Of a stretch of 5,104 nucleotides of DNA, positions 1 to 5,104 are shown piece after piece. The notes beneath the pieces were generated by a model. The model was not told where the DNA came from. It worked only from the letters and a program-made list of their open reading frames with translations, and made no database searches. Every line of letters begins with the position of its first letter. Position 1 is the stretch's first letter. This DNA comes from SIAJ01 sp036266155 (GTDB taxonomy: Bacteria > Planctomycetota > Planctomycetia > Gemmatales > Gemmataceae), in assembly GCA_036266155.1 (NCBI GenBank), contig DATANR010000083.1:1-5104 (forward strand), read 5' to 3'. A program made the position numbers and the translations under genes.

Positions 1-2
1 CG

Positions 3-494
3 GATCAGCTTTGCGTAGCCTCCAGTTTTGAGAAACCACCGATAAGGTTGGCGGACGGCATGGAATGGACGAGTGAACTGTTTATCGAGAAAGAGGCCGA
101 GGCTTTCGTTACTGTGTTGTTCAATTTGGTCAGCAATGCAAGGAAGTATACTAAGGCACACGGTAACAACGACGAGCATATTGCTATTTTTGTACGACAA
201 ACTCGCATTGGTGACCAAGAATGGATTTGCTTTGACGTAGACGACGCGGGACGTGGCTTGCCGCCAGATGAAACGACATGGGAAGATCTGTTTGAGCCGG
301 GTAGGCGATATGTTCATCCTGATAGCGCAATCCCCGGTTCAGGAAATGGGTTGTTCTTTGCTAGAACTATTTGTAAGGTCGTTTTAGGAGGTGTCTTTGA
401 GACGCCAAGACGGAGTTCGCGCGGCGGCGCGCTATTTTCGTTTCGAATTCCATTTGAGTTCATGAGCGACCGGCGCCATTCTTGCATTCATTAA
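3..494 (+). CDS. Sensor histidine kinase, C-terminal HATPase_c domain (5' partial)
   Basis: This is the end of a sensor histidine kinase. The frame is open from position 3 with no stop, so the gene starts left of the window; the TTG at 48 falls inside the fold and is not a credible start. Counting the GAT at position 3 as residue 1, the 163 visible residues are the ATP-binding domain. The N box is NLVSNARKY (41-49), the G1 box is DDAGRGL (80-86), an F-box-like LFEPGRR lies at 96-102, and the G2 box is GSGNGLFFAR (112-121). In family members this domain binds ATP and phosphorylates a histidine in the DHp domain, which must lie upstream with any sensory domain. The final glycine box has Asn where Leu is more usual. 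The stop is 11 nt before the receiver gene, so the two are almost surely co-transcribed. GC is clearly lower than in the genes from 1275 on. The family is certain; the signal sensed is unknown. Confidence 0.9.
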   Translation, partial: DQLCVASSFEKPPIRLADGMEWTSELFIEKEAEAFVTVLFNLVSNARKYTKAHGNNDEHIAIFVRQTRIGDQEWICFDVDDAGRGLPPDETTWEDLFEPGRRYVHPDSAIPGSGNGLFFARTICKVVLGGVFETPRRSSRGGALFSFRIPFEFMSDRRHSCIH

Positions 495-495
495 C

Positions 496-500
496 GGAGG
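496..500 (+). promoter_or_regulatory. Ribosome binding site of the receiver gene
   Basis: GGAGG lies 5 nt upstream of the ATG at 506, directly after the kinase stop codon. It decides the start: the frame could be read from a TTG at 482, but that would overlap the kinase gene and place this site inside the coding region. Neither of the plus-strand genes further right has a comparable site. Confidence 0.75.
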
Positions 501-505
501 TGTAT

Positions 506-1009
506 ATGGCTTCGATTATCGTAGTGGACGACAAGCCGAAGTTTCTAGCGCTTCACAAAGGTGCTCTTGAGGCTGCGGGGCACGATGTCATCCCCGCTCC
601 TGGCTCATCAGCGGGCGAGGTGTACGAAACTCTTAAAAATCGTCTCGGTGGCAAGCGTGATACAGCTGATTTTCTCTATCTCGATGTTCACTTGGGCAAT
701 GACATGTTTGGGGGCATTCATTTGTACAATATGCTCGTCGGCGGAGGCTATCGATACTCCTGGAGCCATACGCTTGTAGTTTCGACTCTGGCATGTGATC
801 CGATTAACCTCGCGGCATGGGACACTACTTCGGCGCGCGAGGATTATTTGATCAGAGTATTTGTCGAGACTGCGCGCATACCATATGAGAACGTATTCCG
901 CGCTTTGTCAGGTGGTCATGGGGCGGTCATGAAAAGAATTGCCGATTTGGCCAAGCAACCGCTAGACACACGGTGTACAGTTTGCGATCAACTTCTGGAA
1001 TGGCGATGA
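506..1009 (+). CDS. Stand-alone response-regulator receiver-like protein
   Basis: The product is 167 residues long and probably takes phosphate from the kinase just upstream. It begins like a receiver domain: beta-1 is IIVVDD with the acidic pair D8 D9, the phosphoacceptor is D60 in LYLDVHLG (57-64), and beta-4 is LVVST (90-94), where S93 or T94 would be the switch residue. The conserved lysine of beta-5 is not where expected; the segment there reads ARIPYENVF (123-131). The C-terminal third has no recognisable DNA-binding or enzymatic domain and ends in a CxxC pair (C157, C160) seven residues from the stop. The protein could be a phosphorelay shuttle, or a regulator acting through protein contacts. 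A divergent receiver that is no longer phosphorylated in the normal way is also possible. The ATG at 506 is chosen for its GGAGG site. The receiver fold is well supported, the output function is not. Confidence 0.82.
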   Translation: MASIIVVDDKPKFLALHKGALEAAGHDVIPAPGSSAGEVYETLKNRLGGKRDTADFLYLDVHLGNDMFGGIHLYNMLVGGGYRYSWSHTLVVSTLACDPINLAAWDTTSAREDYLIRVFVETARIPYENVFRALSGGHGAVMKRIADLAKQPLDTRCTVCDQLLEWR

Positions 1010-1082
1010 CTTGCAAATGGGGACACGGATCGCGTTTTGGCTTGTCTCGCCGACTAAATCAATAATTCAAAGTGAGCGCTTT

Positions 1083-1096
1083 CTGAATTGATTCAG
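1083..1096. repeat. Small palindrome CTGAAT-TG-ATTCAG
   Basis: Two perfect 6-nt arms, CTGAAT (1083-1088) and ATTCAG (1091-1096), flank a TG centre. It overlaps the -35-like TTGATT and lies about 180 nt before the esterase start, which would suit an operator. The half-site CTGAAT also occurs, extended to CTGAATTC, in the nested palindrome at 2425-2495. Short palindromes of this size also occur by chance. Confidence 0.35.
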
Positions 1097-1245
1097 CGGA
1101 ATGTTCGGGAAATATTAACATCGGTGTGCCTGTTGTCTAGCGCTACCGAGGCGAAAGGGGCAACATACGAGAGCCGACGCTAGGTGAACAGTGGCACCGG
1201 TCTTGTCGGCAAAGGGCGCTCAGTTTGAGTAAGCAAAATAGAACA

Positions 1246-1274
1246 TCCCCCGCCCCTTCCTCCTCTCCCACCCC
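1246..1274 (+). promoter_or_regulatory. Pyrimidine-rich leader abutting the esterase start codon
   Basis: These 29 bases hold only two purines (G1252, A1270) and end directly at the ATG of the esterase. There is thus no Shine-Dalgarno site; the tract even contains CCTCCT (1259-1264), which matches the 16S anti-Shine-Dalgarno sequence instead of its complement. The minus strand has four G runs (1271-1274, 1267-1269, 1253-1256, 1247-1251) separated by loops of 1, 10 and 1 nt, so a G-quadruplex is conceivable. Whether the tract acts in transcription or translation is not visible. Confidence 0.4.
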
Positions 1275-2411
1275 ATGACCGTCATGACCCGCCTCTCCTC
1301 GTTCGCGCTTCTCCTTCTGCCGGCCACGATGTTCGCGGCAGGGCCGGTCTTCGATCCGAAGTCGGCGAAGGTCGACGCCGCGACCGGCATCCACTGGTAC
1401 GACATCCGCCCGCTCGGCGTCGAGGGGCAAGGGTGGACCGACATCAAGGCGCCGTTCGATCGGTTACCGGCGAAGGCGGAGAAGACGGCTCGGCCGCCGG
1501 TGTGGAGTCTGAGTCGCCAGTCGGCGGGGTTGTGCGTGCGCTTCATCACCGATGCCACCACGATTCATGCACGCTGGACCGTCACGGGCAAGAACCTCGC
1601 CATGCCACACATGCCGGCGACCGGCGTGAGTGGGCTCGATCTCTATGTGAAAATGTCGACCGGCAAATGGCAGTGGGTCGCGAACGGTCGGCCAGCTGGC
1701 GAGACGACGACTTCGCAGTTGGCGAACGGGCTGACCGCGGGCGAGAAGGAATATCTGCTCTATTTGCCGCTCTATAACGGTGTAACGTCGGTCGAGATTG
1801 GCTTGCCGAAAGAGACGACGCTCAAGAAGACCGACGCGCGGCCGGCCGAGAAGGCGGCGCCCATCGTCTTCTATGGCACGTCGATCACGCAAGGCGGGTG
1901 TGCGTCGCGGCCGGGCATGGTGCACACGGCGATCCTGGGCCGGTGGCTCGATCGGCCCGTCATCAATCTCGGTTTCTCCGGGAATGGTACGCTCGACATG
2001 GACATCGCGGCGCTCATGGGCGAACTGGACGCGGCCGTGTTCGTGCTCGACTGTTTGCCGAATTTGAACGCGGCTCAGGTGGCCCAGCGCACCGAGCCGT
2101 TCGTGAGGGAACTCCGCAAGGCGAAGCCGACGACGCCGATCTTGCTCGTTGAGGATCGGACCTTTGCGAACGCGCCCTCGTTGCCGGCACTGGCGAAGCG
2201 GAGCGCGGAGAGTCGAGCCAACTTGAAGAAGGCCTTCGATGCTCTCGTCGCAGCCGGAGACAAGAATCTGCATTACCTGCTCGGCGACAAGCTCATCGGC
2301 GACGACGGCGAGGGCACCGTCGACGGTTCGCACCCGACCGACCTGGGCTTCCTGCGCCAAGCCGACGTGTTCGCCGAGGCCCTCCGGCCACTGCTGGCGC
2401 CGAAGAAATAG
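1275..2411 (+). CDS. Secreted SGNH/GDSL hydrolase with N-terminal GxDLY domain
   Basis: This is a predicted exported esterase of 378 residues. A signal peptide is evident: basic N terminus (R6), hydrophobic core FALLLLP (10-16), probable cleavage after A21 or A22. Residues 30-180 form the beta-rich accessory domain named for its GLDLY motif (120-124). Residues 196-375 form the SGNH domain. The nucleophile is S203 in GTSIT, the oxyanion residues are G236 in GFSGNG and N263 in DCLPN, and the catalytic pair is D350/H353 in DGSHPTD. The block III motif DCLPN replaces the GxND of classical GDSL enzymes, as is normal for this subgroup. Related proteins remove acyl, mostly acetyl, groups from carbohydrates; the substrate here is unknown. 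The start at 1275 has no ribosome site, and a second ATG at 1284 would also keep the signal peptide. All catalytic residues are present and the gene appears intact. It probably forms its own transcription unit. Confidence 0.9.
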   Translation: MTVMTRLSSFALLLLPATMFAAGPVFDPKSAKVDAATGIHWYDIRPLGVEGQGWTDIKAPFDRLPAKAEKTARPPVWSLSRQSAGLCVRFITDATTIHARWTVTGKNLAMPHMPATGVSGLDLYVKMSTGKWQWVANGRPAGETTTSQLANGLTAGEKEYLLYLPLYNGVTSVEIGLPKETTLKKTDARPAEKAAPIVFYGTSITQGGCASRPGMVHTAILGRWLDRPVINLGFSGNGTLDMDIAALMGELDAAVFVLDCLPNLNAAQVAQRTEPFVRELRKAKPTTPILLVEDRTFANAPSLPALAKRSAESRANLKKAFDALVAAGDKNLHYLLGDKLIGDDGEGTVDGSHPTDLGFLRQADVFAEALRPLLAPKK

Positions 2412-2424
2412 CTTGCATGTTGCC

Positions 2425-2495
2425 GTGTAGCTGAATTCGTGCGAATTCAGATCGGCATGCGCCGAAGAACTGAATTCTCACGAACTCAGCTACAC
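2425..2495. repeat. Nested inverted repeat with four CTGAATTC half-sites
   Basis: The outer arms are 2425-2450 and 2470-2495, 26 nt each, complementary at 24 of 26 positions. The 19-nt centre holds another stem, TCGGC (2452-2456) with GCCGA (2461-2465) around ATGC. Each arm is itself a palindrome. The left one is CTGAATTCG-TG-CGAATTCAG (2431-2450), perfect over 9+9; the right one (2470-2489) has outer 8-mers CTGAATTC and GAACTCAG with one mismatch. The octamer CTGAATTC thus appears four times in alternating direction at 2431, 2443, 2470 and 2482. The element begins 13 nt after the esterase stop. It could end transcription, be a mobile or extragenic repeat, or bind a dimeric regulator. No T tract follows, so it is not a standard intrinsic terminator. 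Confidence 0.85.
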
Positions 2496-2513
2496 ATGCG
2501 CCGCATTGCTCTC

Positions 2514-2542
2514 TTGACACGTTCCCCTGGTCTGCGAAAATT
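2514..2542 (+). promoter_or_regulatory. Possible promoter of the beta-helix gene
   Basis: A perfect TTGACA (2514-2519) is followed after 17 nt by AAAATT (2537-2542), which matches TATAAT at only three positions. It lies between the nested repeat and the start codon at 2610, and would give a leader of about 60 nt. The call rests almost only on the -35 box. Confidence 0.22.
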
Positions 2543-2609
2543 CACGATTGCCACTTGTGTCACCGCTGACCGTAACCACTCACGCGATTCCTAACGACTC
2601 TGGTGTCAC

Positions 2610-4484
2610 ATGTCGAACCCTCTATCGACATCTCACCACGATCCGGCTCCCCAACCGCGGCCCCGACCATCCGGGCTCCGGCCGGCGCTCGATGTCTTGG
2701 AGGAACGCAGCCTGCCGGCCGTGCGGTCGGTGATCCCGCTCGACAGTCCCGCGGACAACACGTCGACGTTTCATACGCTCTACGACGCTCTGCAAAGCTC
2801 TGGGCTGGCCGCGGGCGACATCGTGCAGATTGAGGCGGGCTCGTCACCGGGAATGCTCTTCAATTCCTGGATCCCGAATAAATCGAACTTGACCATCCAA
2901 GGTAATCCGTCGGTTCCGCTGACAGAGTTGCCGAGCATCGGTTTTGCCAACGCCATTACAATCACTTCCGCCCAGGCCGGCTTCACATTTCAACACATCG
3001 GTTTGCGACTGCAAGACAACACATTGACGTTTCAGGGTGATGGAACTTTGCGCGACGTGTATGCGGAAAGCCGCGTCGTTGGCGTGCCAATTCAATTGGA
3101 TGGGACCATTGCGGCCAACATTATTAACTCACACATTGCGGCATTCAGTGGCGGTACTATCGTGCAACCACTGATTCAGGTAAATACTGCGCCTGGTGCG
3201 CATAATTTGATTCAAGGCAACTTGTTTGACAACCTGGATTCGAATAGTCAGACGCCGTTGATCGCCTATTCGGGGGCGAACTCGATCAGTGATGTGATTG
3301 AACAAAACACGCTGTTGTGCAATTCTGGACCGATCCTTGTCAACACCGGCGTCGACGGCCTGACGATCCAGGATAACGATATAACTGGCGGTGGATTCAA
3401 TACGGGCGTCAACGTTGCCGCCGGCGCGAAGAACGTGGCGATTCGCCGCAATTCCATCGAGAACTTTACCACTGGCATCACGGTCGACGCGGGAACGTCC
3501 GGGACCACGACGTCCGTAACCATCGCGAACAATCGCATTACCGCGGGCGCGGCAGGCGAGGGCATCGCATTCAACGGTACGACCGGCGCATTGGCCGCCA
3601 CAGTCGAAGGGAACGAACTGTTCAATAATCAGGTCGGTGTGCTGATCAATTTCCCCGGTTCCGGCATCGACCTGGGCGGCGGAGCGGCGAGCAAGGGCGG
3701 CAACAACTTCCGTGGCTTTATGACGACGGCCACCCCTTCGGCCGGCGCGATCATTGTGAACGCCGTGGCCGCTTCCGCAATCGATGCGCGCCTTAACCTG
3801 TTTGGCGTCGTTGATCCGGAAACTGTGATATTTGACGGCAACGATAACAACACGCACGGCGACATCGTCGCCGCGAACAAACTGACCGGCAACGCGGCTT
3901 ACGTGCAGGCGTTGTTTCAACAATTCCTCCGACGCACCGGCGACTTGAACGATCCCAACGATGCGGGCAAGTGGGTGGCACAACTCAACAAGAAAGTGTC
4001 GCGGCACGCGGTCGTTCAAGGCATCTCACATTTGCCGGAGGCGCTCGGACTGGTTGTCGACGATTTGTATCGGAGCCTGTTGCACGAGTCGCCGACGCCC
4101 GCCCAGCGCACAGCGCTGATCCAACAAATGGCTGACGGCGTCACATCGACGACCCTCGCCCGGCAACTGTTCGCGTCACCTGAATACTCCAATCAATTCG
4201 TGTCGCCGGAAGCGTACGTTCAATCGGTCTATTTGAAGTTGCTCGGCCGCTTACCGACGGACGACGAGTTAAACAGCCAGCTCAAGAAGAGCCGCACCGC
4301 CATCGCTCAGAAGATCCTGGGTTCCAAAGAGTATCGCGATCTCAAGATCCGCGAACTGATTGGCACGGTTCTCCACCGCGTCGCCGTAGATGCGGAAGTG
4401 ACGAAGCTGGTAAAGCTGGACCAAAGCCTGGATGCGATTCGCGGCAAGCTCGCGGAATCGTCGGAGTTTTTCGATTTTGGTTGA
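2610..4484 (+). CDS. Planctomycete surface protein: LE-x-R-x-LPA motif, parallel beta-helix, DUF4214-like repeats
   Basis: The product has 624 residues and is probably extracellular or cell-surface. The N terminus is proline-rich and has no classic signal peptide; instead it carries LEERSLPA (30-37), a form of the LE-x-R-x-LPA motif that opens many planctomycete surface proteins. Residues from about 60 to 370 look like a right-handed parallel beta-helix. Asparagines at 204, 233, 256, 281, 308 and 335 recur every 23-29 residues inside hydrophobic-x-hydrophobic-x-x-N patterns such as LTIQDNDI and VTIANNRI. Residues 430-624 contain four related helical segments beginning near 431, 482, 536 and 581, in the style of DUF4214 (LLGRLPTDDE and FASPEY are typical). 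Such proteins are linked to binding or cleaving polysaccharide, but I see no catalytic site I can name. There is one cysteine (C237). The ATG at 2610 follows an in-frame stop at 2592 and has no ribosome site. The architecture is clear, the role unknown. Confidence 0.85.
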   Translation: MSNPLSTSHHDPAPQPRPRPSGLRPALDVLEERSLPAVRSVIPLDSPADNTSTFHTLYDALQSSGLAAGDIVQIEAGSSPGMLFNSWIPNKSNLTIQGNPSVPLTELPSIGFANAITITSAQAGFTFQHIGLRLQDNTLTFQGDGTLRDVYAESRVVGVPIQLDGTIAANIINSHIAAFSGGTIVQPLIQVNTAPGAHNLIQGNLFDNLDSNSQTPLIAYSGANSISDVIEQNTLLCNSGPILVNTGVDGLTIQDNDITGGGFNTGVNVAAGAKNVAIRRNSIENFTTGITVDAGTSGTTTSVTIANNRITAGAAGEGIAFNGTTGALAATVEGNELFNNQVGVLINFPGSGIDLGGGAASKGGNNFRGFMTTATPSAGAIIVNAVAASAIDARLNLFGVVDPETVIFDGNDNNTHGDIVAANKLTGNAAYVQALFQQFLRRTGDLNDPNDAGKWVAQLNKKVSRHAVVQGISHLPEALGLVVDDLYRSLLHESPTPAQRTALIQQMADGVTSTTLARQLFASPEYSNQFVSPEAYVQSVYLKLLGRLPTDDELNSQLKKSRTAIAQKILGSKEYRDLKIRELIGTVLHRVAVDAEVTKLVKLDQSLDAIRGKLAESSEFFDFG

Positions 4485-4573
4485 GCCAGCGAGTCCGTCA
4501 AGCATCGTTATGATTGGCGTTGCCGGCTCTCGGGTATTGTGGGAGCTTTGAGAAGTCCATTGATCTGACTGCC
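4485..4573. other. Convergent intergenic spacer
   Basis: These 89 bases separate the stops of two genes that run toward each other. Only a weak stem is seen (GCTCTC with GGGAGC around 4527-4549, including one G-T pair) and no T tract on either strand. I find no convincing terminator or small gene. Confidence 0.4.
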
Positions 4574-5032
4574 TCACTCCGCCAGCGCGAACACTCCCGG
4601 CCCGACATTGAAGTAGCGCGCCAGCCGGCCAATCTGCACTCGATTCAGTTTGCGCTTGCCCGCGAGGACTTCCGAAATCGTCGACTCCGCGATGCCGGCC
4701 TGTTTTGCTACCAGCACCTGCGTCGCGCCACGGGACTCAATGAGAAAGCGGAGCACGGCAGCGTCGCCGACCGGTCGCATGGGAACGACATTATCTTCGA
4801 AGGCTTCAACCAAATCGCTCAAGACATCGAGATAGTCTTGCTCAGGAGCCGACAAAGCACGTTGATCAATCAGCAAATCAATAACCGCGATGGCGGCATC
4901 CAGGTCGCCCTTGGAACGCAGTGGTCGCAACGGGAACCGACGGACCAACTCGAGATAGCGATCCTCGCGGGGACCGTAGGTAGCTCGACTTGAAGTTGCG
5001 TTTGGTGGTTTTGGCAATTTCACATTCTCCAC
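4574..5032 (-). CDS. HigA-type antitoxin / Xre-family HTH regulator
   Basis: This is a 152-residue DNA-binding protein of the HigA type (COG5499 style). In HigBA systems such proteins neutralise an mRNA-cleaving toxin and repress their own operon. Residues 28-82 form the acidic helical N-terminal part with the family pattern LVRRFPLRPLRS, then DLDAAIAVIDLL, then EQDYLDVLSDLVEAFE. Residues 91-141 hold the Cro/C1-type helix-turn-helix, with the recognition region AGIAESTISEVLAGKRKLN (112-130) followed by IGRLARYFNV. The HTH is complete and the length is ordinary. The start shown is GTG at 5032. Another GTG at 5023 gives MKLPKPP and has GGAG at 5030-5027, with a rather short 3-nt gap; an in-frame stop at 5050-5048 rules out starts further upstream. 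No toxin gene lies downstream, and only 72 bases remain upstream, most of them an inverted repeat. The partner is therefore outside the window or absent, and a solitary regulator is possible. Confidence 0.85.
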   Translation of the reverse strand: MENVKLPKPPNATSSRATYGPREDRYLELVRRFPLRPLRSKGDLDAAIAVIDLLIDQRALSAPEQDYLDVLSDLVEAFEDNVVPMRPVGDAAVLRFLIESRGATQVLVAKQAGIAESTISEVLAGKRKLNRVQIGRLARYFNVGPGVFALAE

Positions 5033-5057
5033 GAGCTGTCGCCAATCTCAGCGGAGC

Positions 5058-5104
5058 CCGACGCGCCAGCGAGGTTTCGACTCAAAACCTGGCTGGCGCG
5101 TCGG
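5058..5104. repeat. Strong inverted repeat at the right edge
   Basis: Arms CCGACGCGCCAGC (5058-5070) and GCTGGCGCGTCGG (5092-5104) pair perfectly over 13 nt. After one G-G mismatch (5071/5091) a second stem follows, AGGTTT (5072-5077) with AAACCT (5085-5090), around the 7-nt loop CGACTCA. The window ends exactly at the outer arm, so the repeat may extend further. It lies 25 nt upstream of the HigA-type start and could end an upstream transcript, shape the antitoxin promoter, or be a copy of a dispersed repeat. No T tract is visible on the minus strand after it. Confidence 0.8.

Larger units (their letters stand above)
1010..1274. other. Intergenic region between receiver and esterase genes
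   Basis: No credible gene is seen in these 265 bases on either strand. An imperfect stem lies at 1057-1093: AATCAA and TTCA on the left pair with TGAA and TTGATT on the right, with small bulges. It lacks a T tract, so it is at best a weak terminator for the kinase/receiver unit. A possible promoter for the esterase is TTGATT (1088-1093), 17 nt, AATATT (1111-1116), each box matching the consensus at four of six positions; I consider it weak. Base composition changes here from the lower-GC left part to the GC-rich right part. Confidence 0.5.

Noticed and set aside
482..505. TTG start adding eight residues to the receiver protein
   Set aside because: It would overlap the kinase gene and bury the GGAGG site; the ATG at 506 fits both the ribosome site and the normal receiver N terminus.
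1220..1250. Tiny minus-strand frame after an AGGAGG in the purine-rich strand
   Set aside because: The ATG at about 1248 is too far from AGGAGG and the frame has only eight codons; it is explained by the complement of the pyrimidine tract.
1464..2360. Long minus-strand open frame of 298 codons opposite the esterase
   Set aside because: Its translation is rich in Arg and shows no domain, and the plus-strand frame encodes a complete SGNH enzyme with signal peptide and catalytic residues. It is an antisense artefact of high GC.
2557..2609. Direct repeat GTGTCAC at 2557-2563 and 2603-2609 before the beta-helix gene
   Set aside because: Seven bases repeated once at a 46-nt distance is not enough to claim an operator.
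3129..4019. Minus-strand open frame of 296 codons opposite the beta-helix gene
   Set aside because: The plus strand encodes a regular beta-helix with an asparagine ladder and DUF4214-like repeats. The antisense product has no recognisable pattern.
4514..4993. Plus-strand open frame of 159 codons opposite the HigA-type gene
   Set aside because: The minus strand gives a clear antitoxin/HTH protein over the same interval; the plus-strand product resembles nothing.
1..5104. CRISPR array, tRNA, rRNA, transposase or integrase
   Set aside because: No regularly spaced repeats, cloverleaf sequences, ribosomal motifs or recombinase motifs were seen on either strand.

Overview
The window looks like chromosomal DNA from a planctomycete. 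The strongest sign is the large gene at 2610-4484. It pairs an N-terminal LE-x-R-x-LPA motif, which I know from planctomycete surface proteins, with a parallel beta-helix and DUF4214-like C-terminal repeats. Two further hints agree: a secreted SGNH hydrolase of the GxDLY type, and large genes that start without a visible Shine-Dalgarno site. Genus and family cannot be told from the sequence.

Layout: (1) Positions 1-1009 hold a two-gene signalling module of lower GC (43-47% on two hand-counted lines). It is the C-terminal ATPase domain of a sensor histidine kinase, cut by the left edge, followed 11 nt later by a stand-alone receiver protein with a strong GGAGG ribosome site. (2) Positions 1010-1274 are non-coding. 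They contain a small palindrome and end in a nearly pure pyrimidine tract right before the next start codon. (3) Positions 1275-2411 encode an exported SGNH/GDSL esterase with GC near 70% in its 5' part. (4) Positions 2412-2609 are intergenic and carry a nested inverted repeat: two palindromic 20-mers facing each other, with 26-nt outer arms. (5) Positions 2610-4484 encode the beta-helix/DUF4214 surface protein. (6) Positions 4485-4573 are a short convergent spacer. (7) Positions 4574-5032 on the minus strand encode a HigA-type antitoxin/HTH regulator. (8) Positions 5058-5104 form a strong inverted repeat that runs to the right edge.

How the genes work together: the kinase and receiver probably form one phosphorelay, but the input domain and the output target lie outside the window or are unknown. 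The esterase and the beta-helix protein are both likely to be exported and may act on or bind extracellular polysaccharide, though nothing ties them to one pathway. The HigA-like protein has no toxin gene within the window. I see no tRNA or rRNA gene, CRISPR array or transposase. The items most worth a second look are the nested palindrome at 2425-2495 and the low-GC kinase/receiver pair.
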